Positions 19,012 through 26,873 of a stretch of DNA of 64,000 bases are shown one piece after another (the stretch's first letter is position 1; each line of letters starts with the position of its first letter). The notes under the pieces were generated by a model. The model saw nothing but the letters and a program-made list of their open reading frames with translations, made no database searches and had not been told where the DNA came from. The DNA is from Microbacterium sp. B35-30. GTDB taxonomy: Bacteria > Actinomycetota > Actinomycetes > Actinomycetales > Microbacteriaceae. The position numbers and the translations under genes were made by a program. Location of the stretch: NCBI RefSeq assembly GCF_010634855.1, contig NZ_MWLQ01000011.1, positions 124,001 through 188,000 of the forward strand, written 5' to 3'.

Positions 19012-19452
19012 ATGACCGAAGCCGTCCTGCCCGACCGACTCGCCGAGATCCGCGACGAGTTCCTTGAGCTGCCCGAGCCCGACCGGCTGCAGCTGCTGCT
19101 GGAGTACTCGTACGAGCTGCCGGCGGTCCCGCCGGAGTACGAGGACCATCCCGAGCGGTACGAGCGCGTCGTGGAGTGCCAGTCCCCCGTCTTCATCATC
19201 GTCGACGTCGATGGGCACGGCACCGTCTCGATGCACGCGACCGCCCCGCCCGAGGCACCGACGACCCGCGGCTTCGCCAGCATCCTGGCGCAGGGCCTCA
19301 CCGGTCTGTCGGCGGCGGAGGTGCTGGCGGTGCCCGGCGACTACCCGCAGACGCTGGGGCTCACGCGCGTGGTGTCTCCGCTGCGGCTCTCGGGCATGAC
19401 GGGCATGCTGCTGCGGGCGCAGCGGCAGGTGCGCGCGGCGTCACCCGCCTGA
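19012..19452 (+). CDS. sufE: SufE family cysteine desulfuration protein
   Basis: SufE accepts persulfide sulfur from SufS for Fe-S cluster assembly. The ATG at 19012 has GGGAGG 9 bases before it; an ATG at 19003 is too close to that site. The product is 146 residues. The acceptor cysteine sits in RVVECQSPVFIIVDV (about residue 54), the position of the conserved QS motif. The later segments TRGFASILAQGLTGLSAAEVLAV and LGLTRVVSPLRLSGMTGML are typical. It follows the rhodanese gene. Confidence 0.93.
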   Translation: MTEAVLPDRLAEIRDEFLELPEPDRLQLLLEYSYELPAVPPEYEDHPERYERVVECQSPVFIIVDVDGHGTVSMHATAPPEAPTTRGFASILAQGLTGLSAAEVLAVPGDYPQTLGLTRVVSPLRLSGMTGMLLRAQRQVRAASPA

Positions 19453-19468
19453 CTCGCGGCGGTGCGGC

Positions 19469-20671
19469 TCAGTCGGCGACGAGTCCCTGCGCGCTGAGCC
19501 AGGCGCCGATGCTGCTGCTCCACCGCTCCTGGTCGTAGTTCCAGAGCTTGGTGTGCCGCGCCACTTCGAAGACCTGCATCTCGACGAGATCGGGGCGTGC
19601 CGCGACCAGCCCGTGCGAGGCGTCGGACGGCACGAAGCCGTCATCGTCGCTGTGCAGGATGAGGATCGGATGCCGCAGCTCCGGCGCCCGCGCGACGACA
19701 TCGAGCTGGTCGAGGCGGATCGCGGAGCCGGCCCGCGTGAGCGGGGACGCCCACTCGGTCTGCAGCGCCTCCATCGCGAGCCTGCTGACGGCGCCGGGCA
19801 CGCGCTCCGCGCGTGCCTGGTAGTTCAGCACGGTCCGCCAGTCGACGACAGGCGACTCGAGGATCAGCCCGGCGATCGCATCGCCGTGCGGGGAGTTGAG
19901 CGAGACCTGCAGGGCGATGGCGCCGCCCATCGACCACCCCATCAGGATGATGCGGCGGGCACCGCGACGGCGGGCGAAGCCCACCGCGGCGTCGACGTCG
20001 CGCCACTCGGTGGCGCCGAGCGCATAGGTGCCGCTGCGACTGCGGGGTGCCTCGGCGTCGTTGCGGTACGAGACGACCAGGCTGGTGATGCCCCGTTCAT
20101 GGAAGACAGGAACCGCCCGAAGGCACTCGGCGCGGGTCGTGCCGCGCCCGTGCACCTGGATGACCCAGGTGTCGCCGTCGCCCGCGGGGAACAGCCACGC
20201 CGGGCAGGGGCCGATCGTGGAGCCGATCAGCTCGGGGGTGAACGGGAGGTGCAGCTGCTCGGGGTGGTCGTAGTACCAGCCGCTGAACGCCGCTTCGGGC
20301 TCGAGCCGCGCGTCCGCCGGGACGTGGGTGAGGAGCTTGCGCTTGACGCTGGTGGCATCCTCCGAGAGCACCGAGCCGAGCTTGATGTAGTCCGAAGAGC
20401 CCGTCGTGAACAGTCCGTACCGGCCGGGAAGCTCGGTGTCGAGCGTGCGCGACAGCGTGATCGTCTGCGCAGCGGGGTCGAGCGCGAGGATGCGCGTGTC
20501 GGCCAGACGGCGTGCGGGCGTGACCACCTTGCGAGCCATCAGCACGGAGCCTGCGGCAAGCGCGCCGAGCGCACCGGCCAGGGCGACGCTCAACACGGTG
20601 AGCGCGGCCTTCACGCCGGCGACGAGAGCAGGGGATGCGGGGCGCACTGCGGCGCGCCTGGAGGCGACCAT
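19469..20671 (-). CDS. Membrane-anchored alpha/beta hydrolase
   Basis: This 400-residue protein has an N-terminal membrane segment (about residues 16-46, VAGVKAALTVLSVALAG) and an outside or membrane-proximal hydrolase domain. The nucleophile elbow is MGWSMGGAIAL (Ser near 246). The acid is probably in LHSDDDGFVPSDASHG and the histidine in EVARHTKLWN (near 373). VIQVHGRGTTRAECLRAVP corresponds to the oxyanion region. Substrate is unknown. It is divergent from the DUF3000 gene by only 25 bases, with overlapping -10 boxes between them. Confidence 0.85.
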   Translation of the reverse strand: MVASRRAAVRPASPALVAGVKAALTVLSVALAGALGALAAGSVLMARKVVTPARRLADTRILALDPAAQTITLSRTLDTELPGRYGLFTTGSSDYIKLGSVLSEDATSVKRKLLTHVPADARLEPEAAFSGWYYDHPEQLHLPFTPELIGSTIGPCPAWLFPAGDGDTWVIQVHGRGTTRAECLRAVPVFHERGITSLVVSYRNDAEAPRSRSGTYALGATEWRDVDAAVGFARRRGARRIILMGWSMGGAIALQVSLNSPHGDAIAGLILESPVVDWRTVLNYQARAERVPGAVSRLAMEALQTEWASPLTRAGSAIRLDQLDVVARAPELRHPILILHSDDDGFVPSDASHGLVAARPDLVEMQVFEVARHTKLWNYDQERWSSSIGAWLSAQGLVAD

Positions 20672-20680
20672 CGAGGCACC

Positions 20681-20690
20681 ACTCTAGTCT
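20681..20690. promoter_or_regulatory. Overlapping divergent -10 elements (hydrolase / DUF3000)
   Basis: The 10 bases ACTCTAGTCT contain TAGTCT for the plus strand and TAGAGT for the minus strand, sharing their TA. The plus-strand box ends 6 bases before the DUF3000 GTG, the distance expected for a leaderless transcript. The minus-strand box ends 9 bases before the hydrolase ATG. No clear -35 is seen. Confidence 0.5.
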
Positions 20691-20696
20691 GTCCGC

Positions 20697-21287
20697 GTGG
20701 CTGAGCAGCGTCCCCCCGCGGCATCGAGCGCCTTCGAGCAGGCCGCGCAGGCGGTGCGCGACATCCGCTTCCGCGCAGACCTCAGCGTGCGTGAGATCGC
20801 CGCGCCGCAGGGCCTCGCGCCGGATGCGCTCGCCATCGCAGGGGATGTGCGCTCCTCCCCGGACGACACCGACTCCCCGTACGGCACCGGTCGCCTCGTG
20901 CTGCTGCACGATCCCGACGAACCGGCCCCGTGGAACGGCCCGTGGCGCATCGTCTGCTTCGCGCAGGCGCCCCTCGAGGCCGAGATCGGCATGGACCCCC
21001 TGCTCGCAGACGTGGCCTGGACCTGGCTCACCGACGCCCTGGAGTCGCGACATGCCGGCTTCCACTCGGCATCCGGCACCGCCACGAAGACCCTCTCGAA
21101 GGGGTTCGGCGCGCTGGAGGCGGAGGGCGAAGGGGCGCAGATCGAACTGCGCGCCTCGTGGTCGCCGGAAGGCGCGATCGCCCCGCACGTGGAAGCATGG
21201 GCGGAGTTGGTTTGCATGCTGGCCGGTCTCCCGCCCGGCTCGGAAGGGATCGCGATGCTCGGTTCGCACAGGTCGCCGCGTGGCTGA
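20697..21287 (+). CDS. DUF3000 domain protein
   Basis: This is a 196-residue soluble protein with a GTG start and no ribosome site, fitting a leaderless transcript. The segments FEQAAQAVRDIRFRADLSVREI, GRLVLLHDPDEPAPWNGPWRIV and LLADVAWTWLTDALE match DUF3000, a family found almost only in actinobacteria and usually directly upstream of rnd. It overlaps rnd by 8 bases. Its function is unknown. Confidence 0.9.
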   Translation: MAEQRPPAASSAFEQAAQAVRDIRFRADLSVREIAAPQGLAPDALAIAGDVRSSPDDTDSPYGTGRLVLLHDPDEPAPWNGPWRIVCFAQAPLEAEIGMDPLLADVAWTWLTDALESRHAGFHSASGTATKTLSKGFGALEAEGEGAQIELRASWSPEGAIAPHVEAWAELVCMLAGLPPGSEGIAMLGSHRSPRG

Positions 21288-22479
21288 TTACGAGGTGATC
21301 GATCAGCTCGCGCGCGCCGAGGAGGCTGCACGCCTGCTGGGTGACGGCGAAGGCCCGGTCGCCGTCGACGTCGAGCGGGCGTCCGGCTTCCGGTACTCGC
21401 AGCGGGCGTATCTCGTGCAGGTGTACCGCCGCGGCGCGGGAGTGTTCCTCTTCGACCCGCCGCCGATCGGCGACTTCCGCGCTCTCCAGGAGGCGATCGG
21501 CGGCGAGGAGTGGGTGCTCCACGCCGCCAGCCAGGACCTGCCCTCGCTGCGCGAGATCGGCCTCGAGCCCGCGAGTATCTTCGACACCGAGCTCGCGGCG
21601 CGCCTCCTGGGACACGAGCGTGTCGGCCTCGGCGCCGTGGTCGAGGACACGCTCGGGATCACCCTCGCCAAGGCGCACTCGGCGTCGGACTGGTCGACGC
21701 GGCCGTTGCCTCAGTCGTGGCTGGAGTACGCAGCGCTCGACGTCGAGCATCTCGTCGACGTGCGGGACAAGCTCGTTCAGGAGCTCGTCGAGCAGGGCAA
21801 GACAGGTTTCGCCGATGAGGAGTTCCGCGCGGTGCTCGAACGCGAGCCCAAACCGCCGCGTGAGGAGCCCTGGCGCCGTCTGTCGGGCCTCCACACCGTG
21901 CGTGGCCGCAAGGCGCTGGCGGTGGCGCGTGAGCTGTGGATCGCGCGTGAGGAGTTCGCACGGGAAGAGGATGTCGCACCCGGCCGGCTGGTCCCCGACC
22001 GGGCGCTCGTCGCCGCCGTGATCGCGAATCCCGCGTCGAAGAGCGCCCTGGGGACGCTGAAGGAGTTCACCGGACGGGCGAGCCGGTCGCAGCTCGATCG
22101 GTGGTGGGCGGCGATCGAGGCCGGCCGCGCCGTCACCGAGCTTCCGCTCGAACGGTCGACCGGCGGCGACACGCTGCCCCCGCCCCGCGCGTGGGTCGAT
22201 CGCAACCCGGAGGCTGACGTACGCCTGAAAGCAGCGCGCCCGGTCGTCGAGCACCGTGCCGAGGAGCTCCACATGCCGACGGAGAACCTGCTGACGCCCG
22301 AGCTGCTGCGCCGAGTCGCCTGGTCTCCCCCGCAACCGCTGACCGCGGCATCCGTCGGCGAGGTGCTGGCCGCTCTCGGAGCACGGCCTTGGCAGATTGC
22401 GCAGACTGCACAGGTTATCGCCGATGCCTTTGTCGGTTCCGTGCAAGCTGTGTCGGAGGCGTCGGAACCCGCTTCGTAG
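21280..22479 (+). CDS. rnd: Ribonuclease D (3'-5' exonuclease with HRDC domain)
   Basis: Ribonuclease D trims RNA 3' ends, in E. coli mainly tRNA precursors. The 399-residue protein starts with GTG at 21280 within the end of DUF3000. The DEDD exonuclease residues are visible in VAVDVERASGFRYSQRAYLVQ (D and E), VLHAASQDLPSL (D), and WLEYAALDVEHLVDVRD (Y and D). An HRDC-type helical region follows at about residues 200-290 (RKALAVARELWIAREEFAREED, then VIANPASKSALGTLKEFTGR). The C-terminal about 90 residues are actinobacterial. Confidence 0.93.
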   Translation: MADYEVIDQLARAEEAARLLGDGEGPVAVDVERASGFRYSQRAYLVQVYRRGAGVFLFDPPPIGDFRALQEAIGGEEWVLHAASQDLPSLREIGLEPASIFDTELAARLLGHERVGLGAVVEDTLGITLAKAHSASDWSTRPLPQSWLEYAALDVEHLVDVRDKLVQELVEQGKTGFADEEFRAVLEREPKPPREEPWRRLSGLHTVRGRKALAVARELWIAREEFAREEDVAPGRLVPDRALVAAVIANPASKSALGTLKEFTGRASRSQLDRWWAAIEAGRAVTELPLERSTGGDTLPPPRAWVDRNPEADVRLKAARPVVEHRAEELHMPTENLLTPELLRRVAWSPPQPLTAASVGEVLAALGARPWQIAQTAQVIADAFVGSVQAVSEASEPAS

Positions 22480-22551
22480 GTTTCCGCCACCCGATTCCGG
22501 CCGCTCCGCGGCCCCTCCTAGGCTGGCGGCATCCCTATTTTTGGAGGCAGA

Positions 22552-23757
22552 GTGGCCGAGATCTCGGACGTCTTCTTCGTCGATGGAATGCGCACCCCCT
22601 TCGGGCGCGCCGGCGAGAAGGGCATGTACTGGAACACCCGAGCGGACGACCTCGCCGTCAAGGCGACGATCGGGCTCATGGAGCGCAACCCGGGCGTTCC
22701 GAAGGACCGCATCGACGACGTCGCAATCGCCGCGACGTCGCAGACCGGCGACCAGGGGCTCACCCTCGGCCGCAGCGTCGCGATCCTGGCGGGACTCCCC
22801 CAGACCGTCCCGGGCTTCGCGATCGACCGAATGTGCGCGGGTGCCATGACGAGCGTCACGACCATGGCGGGCTCGATCGGCATGGGCATGTACGACTTCG
22901 CCCTCGCCGGTGGGGTCGAGCACATGGGCCACCACCCGATCGGCGGCAACGCCGACCCGAACCCGCGGTTCGTCGCGGAGAAGATGGTCGACCCCGGCGC
23001 GCTCAACATGGGCGTCACCGCCGAGCGCATCTTCGACCGGTTCCCGCACCTGACCAAGGAGCGCTCGGACCGGTTCGGCATGCTCAGCCAGCACAAGGTG
23101 CAGGCCGCGTACGACGCCGGCAAGATCCAGCCCGACCTGGTCCCCGTCGCGATCAAGGACGCTGAGGGCTCGTGGGGCCTCGCCACCGAGGACGAAGGTC
23201 GCCGTCCCCAGACGACGATGGAGGACCTCGCGGCGCTCAAGACGCCCTTCCGCCCGCACGGGCGCGTGACGGCGGGAACGTCGTCGCCGCTCACCGACGG
23301 GGCGACGATGTCGCTGCTGGCCGGTGGGCGCGCGGTGAAGGAGTTCGGTCTCGCACCCAAGATGAAGCTGGTGTCGTTCGCGTTCGCGGGCGTGCAGCCC
23401 GAGATCATGGGCATCGGCCCGATCCCGTCGACCGAGAAGGCACTCAAGAAGGCCGGCCTGACGATCGACGACATCGGCCTGTTCGAGCTGAACGAGGCCT
23501 TCGCGATCCAGGTCATCTCGCTGCTCGACCACTTCGGCATCGCCGACGACGACCCGCGCGTGAACCCCTGGGGCGGTGCGATCGCCTTCGGCCACCCGCT
23601 CGCCGCTTCCGGCACCCGCCTCATGATCCAGCTCGCGGCGCACTTCGCCGAGCGTCCGGACGTCCGCTACGGCCTCACGGCGATGTGCGTGGGCCTCGGT
23701 CAGGGCGGCTCGGTCATCTGGGAGAACCCGCACTACGACGGCAAGCGGAAGAAGTAA
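22552..23757 (+). CDS. fadA: Acetyl-CoA C-acyltransferase (3-ketoacyl-CoA thiolase)
   Basis: This thiolase releases acetyl-CoA in the last step of beta-oxidation. The 401-residue protein starts with GTG at 22552 after TTGGAGGCAGA. The acyl-accepting cysteine is in DRMCAGAMTSVTTM (about residue 90). The C-terminal catalytic motifs are NPWGGAIAFGHPLAASGTR (His near 352) and LTAMCVGLGQGGSVIW (Cys near 383). It lies 12 bases before the multifunctional fadB-like gene and is probably co-transcribed with it. Confidence 0.96.
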   Translation: MAEISDVFFVDGMRTPFGRAGEKGMYWNTRADDLAVKATIGLMERNPGVPKDRIDDVAIAATSQTGDQGLTLGRSVAILAGLPQTVPGFAIDRMCAGAMTSVTTMAGSIGMGMYDFALAGGVEHMGHHPIGGNADPNPRFVAEKMVDPGALNMGVTAERIFDRFPHLTKERSDRFGMLSQHKVQAAYDAGKIQPDLVPVAIKDAEGSWGLATEDEGRRPQTTMEDLAALKTPFRPHGRVTAGTSSPLTDGATMSLLAGGRAVKEFGLAPKMKLVSFAFAGVQPEIMGIGPIPSTEKALKKAGLTIDDIGLFELNEAFAIQVISLLDHFGIADDDPRVNPWGGAIAFGHPLAASGTRLMIQLAAHFAERPDVRYGLTAMCVGLGQGGSVIWENPHYDGKRKK

Positions 23758-23769
23758 GGGTCAGCACGA

Positions 23770-25929
23770 ATGACGAACACCGTTTCTGAACAGTACGCGG
23801 AGATCGACTTCTCCCCCATCCTCGCCGTCACCGAAGGCGAGGTGATCACGCACTCGCGGGTGCGCGACATCCGTCTCGCCTCCGGCAAGGTGCTCGCCCT
23901 CGTCACACTCGACAACGGGCGCGACCACACCCGGCCCAACACGCTGGGCCCGGCCACGATGATCCAGCTCGGCGAGACGCTCGACGCCCTCAAGGCGCGC
24001 GCGTCCGACGGCGAGATCCAGGCGGTCGGCATCACCGGCAAGCAGTACATCCTCGCCGCCGGCGCCGACCTGTCCGACATCTCGAAGGTGGGCTCGAAGG
24101 ACGATGCGCGCCTGGTCGCGCAGCTCGGCCACAAGGTGTTCGGCAAGCTGTCCGAGCTCGGCGTGCCGACGTTCGCCTTCGTGAACGGGCTCGCGCTCGG
24201 CGGTGGCCTCGAGATCGCGCTGAACTCCACGTACCGGACGGTGGATGCCTCCGCCGCCGCGATCGCGCTGCCCGAGGTGTTCCTGGGCATCATTCCCGGC
24301 TGGGGCGGGGCGTACCTGCTGCCGAACCTCATCGGCATCGAGAACGCGCTCGAGGTGGTCATCTCGAACCCGCTCAAGCAGAACCGCATGCTCAAGCCGC
24401 AGCAGGCGTTCGACTACGGCATCGTCGACGCGATCTTCCCCGCGGCGAACTACCTCGAGGACTCGCTGGCGTGGGCCGACGGCGTGCTGACCGGCAAGAC
24501 CAAGGTGGAGCGCAAGCACGAGCCGGGCAAGATCGAGCGGCTGACCAAGTGGCCGATCGCCGTCAAGATGGCGCGCGGCATGCTCGAGTCCAAGATCGGC
24601 ACGGTGCCGAAGTCGCCGTACGCGGCGCTGGAGCTCCTCGACAAGGCGAAGAGCGGCACGAAGGCCGAAGGCTTCGCCCGTGAGGACGAGGCGCTGGCCG
24701 AGCTCGTCACCGGCGACCAGTTCGCGGCATCCATGTATGCATTCGATCTGGTGCAGAAGCGTGCGAAGCGCCCCGTCGGCGCCCCCGACAAGGCGCTCGC
24801 GAAGAAGGTCGCCAAGGTCGGCATCATCGGCGCCGGCCTCATGGCGAGCCAGTTCGCGCTGCTGTTCGTGCGCAAGCTGCAGGTGCCGGTGCTCATCACC
24901 GACCTCGACCAGGCCCGTGTCGACAAGGGCGTGGCGTACATCCACGACGAGATCGGCAAGCTGGAGGCCAAGGGACGCCTCGACGGCGACGCGGCCAACA
25001 GGCTGCGGGCCCTGGTCACCGGCACGACCGACAAGAGCCTGTACGCGGACTGCGACTTCGTCATCGAGGCGGTGTTCGAAGAGGTCGGCGTCAAGCAGCA
25101 GGTCTTCGGCGAGATCGAGCAGATCATCGCCGAGGACGCGATCCTCGCGACCAACACCTCGTCGCTGTCGGTCGAGGAGATCGGCGCGAAGCTCGCCCAC
25201 CCGGAGCGTCTCGTCGGCTTCCACTTCTTCAACCCGGTGGCGGTCATGCCGCTGATCGAGATCGTGAAGACGCCGCAGACGTCGGATGCCGCCCTTGCGA
25301 CGGCGTTCGTGGTCGCGAAGAACCTCGGCAAGAACGCGGTGCTCACCGCCGACGCGCCGGGCTTCGTCGTCAATCGCCTGCTCGCCAAGGTCATGGGTGA
25401 GGCTGCGCGCGCCGTCTACGAGGGCACCCCTATCGCGGAGGTCGAGAAGGCGTTCGCGCCCCTCGGGCTGCCGATGGGGCCGTTCCAGCTCATCGACCTC
25501 GTCGGGTGGAAGGTCGCGGCCCACGTGCAGGACACCATGGTGGATGCCTTCCCGGACCGGTTCTACGCGAACGAGAACCTCCACGCCCTCGCCGAGCTGC
25601 CGGAGGTCGTCGAGAAGGACAAGGGCGGGCGCGTCACGGGCTGGACCAAGGCGGCCGAGAAGGCGCTCAAGCCCGCGGTGGGCTCGACACCCGCCTCGGC
25701 CGGGACGATCCTCGCGCGCGTGCAGGACGGCCTCGCGCAGGAGATCAAGCTCATGCTCGACGAGGGCGTGGTCCCGGAGGTGGAGGACATCGACCTGTGC
25801 CTCATCCTCGGCGCCGGCTGGCCGTTCATCGACGGTGGGGCGTCGCCCTACCTCGACCGCGAGGGCGCATCCGAGCGTGCCTTCGGCGCCACCTTCCACC
25901 ACCCAGTGATCAAGGGCATCGGCGGCTGA
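23770..25929 (+). CDS. fadB: Fatty acid oxidation multifunctional protein (enoyl-CoA hydratase / 3-hydroxyacyl-CoA dehydrogenase)
   Basis: This 719-residue fusion performs the hydration and NAD-dependent oxidation steps of beta-oxidation. The crotonase domain (about residues 10-260) has VGITGKQYILAAGADLSDI, VNGLALGGGLEIAL and ALPEVFLGIIPGWGG, with both catalytic glutamates. The dehydrogenase Rossmann fold starts near residue 350 (VAKVGIIGAGLMASQFA); FHFFNPVAVMPLIEIVKTP carries the catalytic His and the NP pair. Two C-terminal dehydrogenase domains follow (PGFVVNRLLAKVMGEA). It pairs with fadA upstream and ends before a strong terminator. Confidence 0.96.
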   Translation: MTNTVSEQYAEIDFSPILAVTEGEVITHSRVRDIRLASGKVLALVTLDNGRDHTRPNTLGPATMIQLGETLDALKARASDGEIQAVGITGKQYILAAGADLSDISKVGSKDDARLVAQLGHKVFGKLSELGVPTFAFVNGLALGGGLEIALNSTYRTVDASAAAIALPEVFLGIIPGWGGAYLLPNLIGIENALEVVISNPLKQNRMLKPQQAFDYGIVDAIFPAANYLEDSLAWADGVLTGKTKVERKHEPGKIERLTKWPIAVKMARGMLESKIGTVPKSPYAALELLDKAKSGTKAEGFAREDEALAELVTGDQFAASMYAFDLVQKRAKRPVGAPDKALAKKVAKVGIIGAGLMASQFALLFVRKLQVPVLITDLDQARVDKGVAYIHDEIGKLEAKGRLDGDAANRLRALVTGTTDKSLYADCDFVIEAVFEEVGVKQQVFGEIEQIIAEDAILATNTSSLSVEEIGAKLAHPERLVGFHFFNPVAVMPLIEIVKTPQTSDAALATAFVVAKNLGKNAVLTADAPGFVVNRLLAKVMGEAARAVYEGTPIAEVEKAFAPLGLPMGPFQLIDLVGWKVAAHVQDTMVDAFPDRFYANENLHALAELPEVVEKDKGGRVTGWTKAAEKALKPAVGSTPASAGTILARVQDGLAQEIKLMLDEGVVPEVEDIDLCLILGAGWPFIDGGASPYLDREGASERAFGATFHHPVIKGIGG

Positions 25930-25946
25930 CACCGCGCGACCTCCTC

Positions 25947-25982
25947 GCAAGGGCGCATCCTCCTGGGAGGGTGCGCCCTTGC
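25947..25982. terminator. Terminator after fadB
   Basis: A 17-bp stem with one wobble (GCAAGGGCGCATCCTCC / GGAGGGTGCGCCCTTGC) starts 17 bases after the fadB stop. The loop as drawn is only two bases, so the terminal pairs probably open. Confidence 0.8.
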
Positions 25983-26162
25983 CGGTTCCCAGCGCGGGCG
26001 AGGGCCGATCGCCGCGCGCCGGCGGAACGTCGGTGCTCACTTCGCGGAACGTGGTGCGTCCGAACCGTGAACACTCGCCGCTGGGAGGCCACCACGGCGC
26101 ATCGCGCTGCGCTGGGCACGGCATTCTGTCCCTGTCGGATGGTTCGAACGGGAGGTGTCCGG

Positions 26163-26873
26163 ATGCTGGATGTGATCTCTGGGATGTTCAGCGGCAGCGC
26201 GCTCGGGGTGCTGGTCAAGACCAGCGGGGCCGCGCTGACGCTGCTCGTGGTCGTGCCCGCCCTCATGAAGCTGTTCCTGGTGACGGTCGACGAGGGTTCC
26301 ACCGCGATCCGCACCCGCAACGGCAAGCCGATCATCCGCAGGGTCAGGGGCGCCGACGACGGACGCGGCGAGGTCGTGGTGCTGCGTCCGGGGACCCACG
26401 GGGCGTTCCCGATCCTCTACTGGTACCGGCTGGTCGACGTTCGGGCGCGCTCGACCGACCTCCCTGCTCGCAGCCTCACCGCCGCGAGCGGGCATCAGCA
26501 CCTCGTGCACGCGTCGTTCGACTGGCGGCCGATCGTCACCGGCCACGACCTGCGCGTTCTGGAGCTGGACGTCGTCAACGTGAAGGAGCGGGCGGGCAAC
26601 ATCGTCGGCGCTGCGCTGCGCGATCTCGTGCACGAACTGGACGGCGCGGTGCTGCCGCCGAACGACCTCCTGTCGCCGCGCGTGGTCGCGGCGTGCGCAG
26701 AACTCGTGCGGACGGACTGCGGCATCGAGCTGCTGCGGGTCATCGTCACGGGCGATGCGCTCACCGACGGCTACCTGCTGTCGCAGGCGATCACGCCGCG
26801 CCGGACGGACGCGACCTCACCCGAATGGGATGCCGCGGCATCCGTCCTCGCGACCCGCTTCTCGTCCGTCTAG
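26163..26873 (+). CDS. SPFH (band 7/prohibitin-like) membrane protein
   Basis: The start is ATG at 26163, with GGGAGG 7 bases upstream, giving 236 residues. An N-terminal membrane segment (about residues 12-36, ALGVLVKTSGAALTLLVVVP) is followed by VDEGSTAIRTRNGKPIIRR, VLRPGTHGAFPILYWYRLVDVRARS and VHASFDWRPIVTGHDLR, the usual strand order of an SPFH domain. The helical tail (GIELLRVIVTGDAL) is short, without a long coiled coil. Such proteins organise membrane microdomains, but the role here is unknown. It is convergent with dxs, and the two stop codons share CTAG. Confidence 0.72.
   Translation: MLDVISGMFSGSALGVLVKTSGAALTLLVVVPALMKLFLVTVDEGSTAIRTRNGKPIIRRVRGADDGRGEVVVLRPGTHGAFPILYWYRLVDVRARSTDLPARSLTAASGHQHLVHASFDWRPIVTGHDLRVLELDVVNVKERAGNIVGAALRDLVHELDGAVLPPNDLLSPRVVAACAELVRTDCGIELLRVIVTGDALTDGYLLSQAITPRRTDATSPEWDAAASVLATRFSSV

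Noticed and set aside
21028-23733. 901-codon frame on the minus strand opposite rnd and fadA
   Set aside because: Antisense artefact of GC-rich third positions. The rnd and thiolase motifs on the plus strand are intact.
23761-26124. 787-codon frame on the minus strand opposite fadB
   Set aside because: No domain can be recognised and the composition is that of an antisense frame. fadB is complete on the plus strand.
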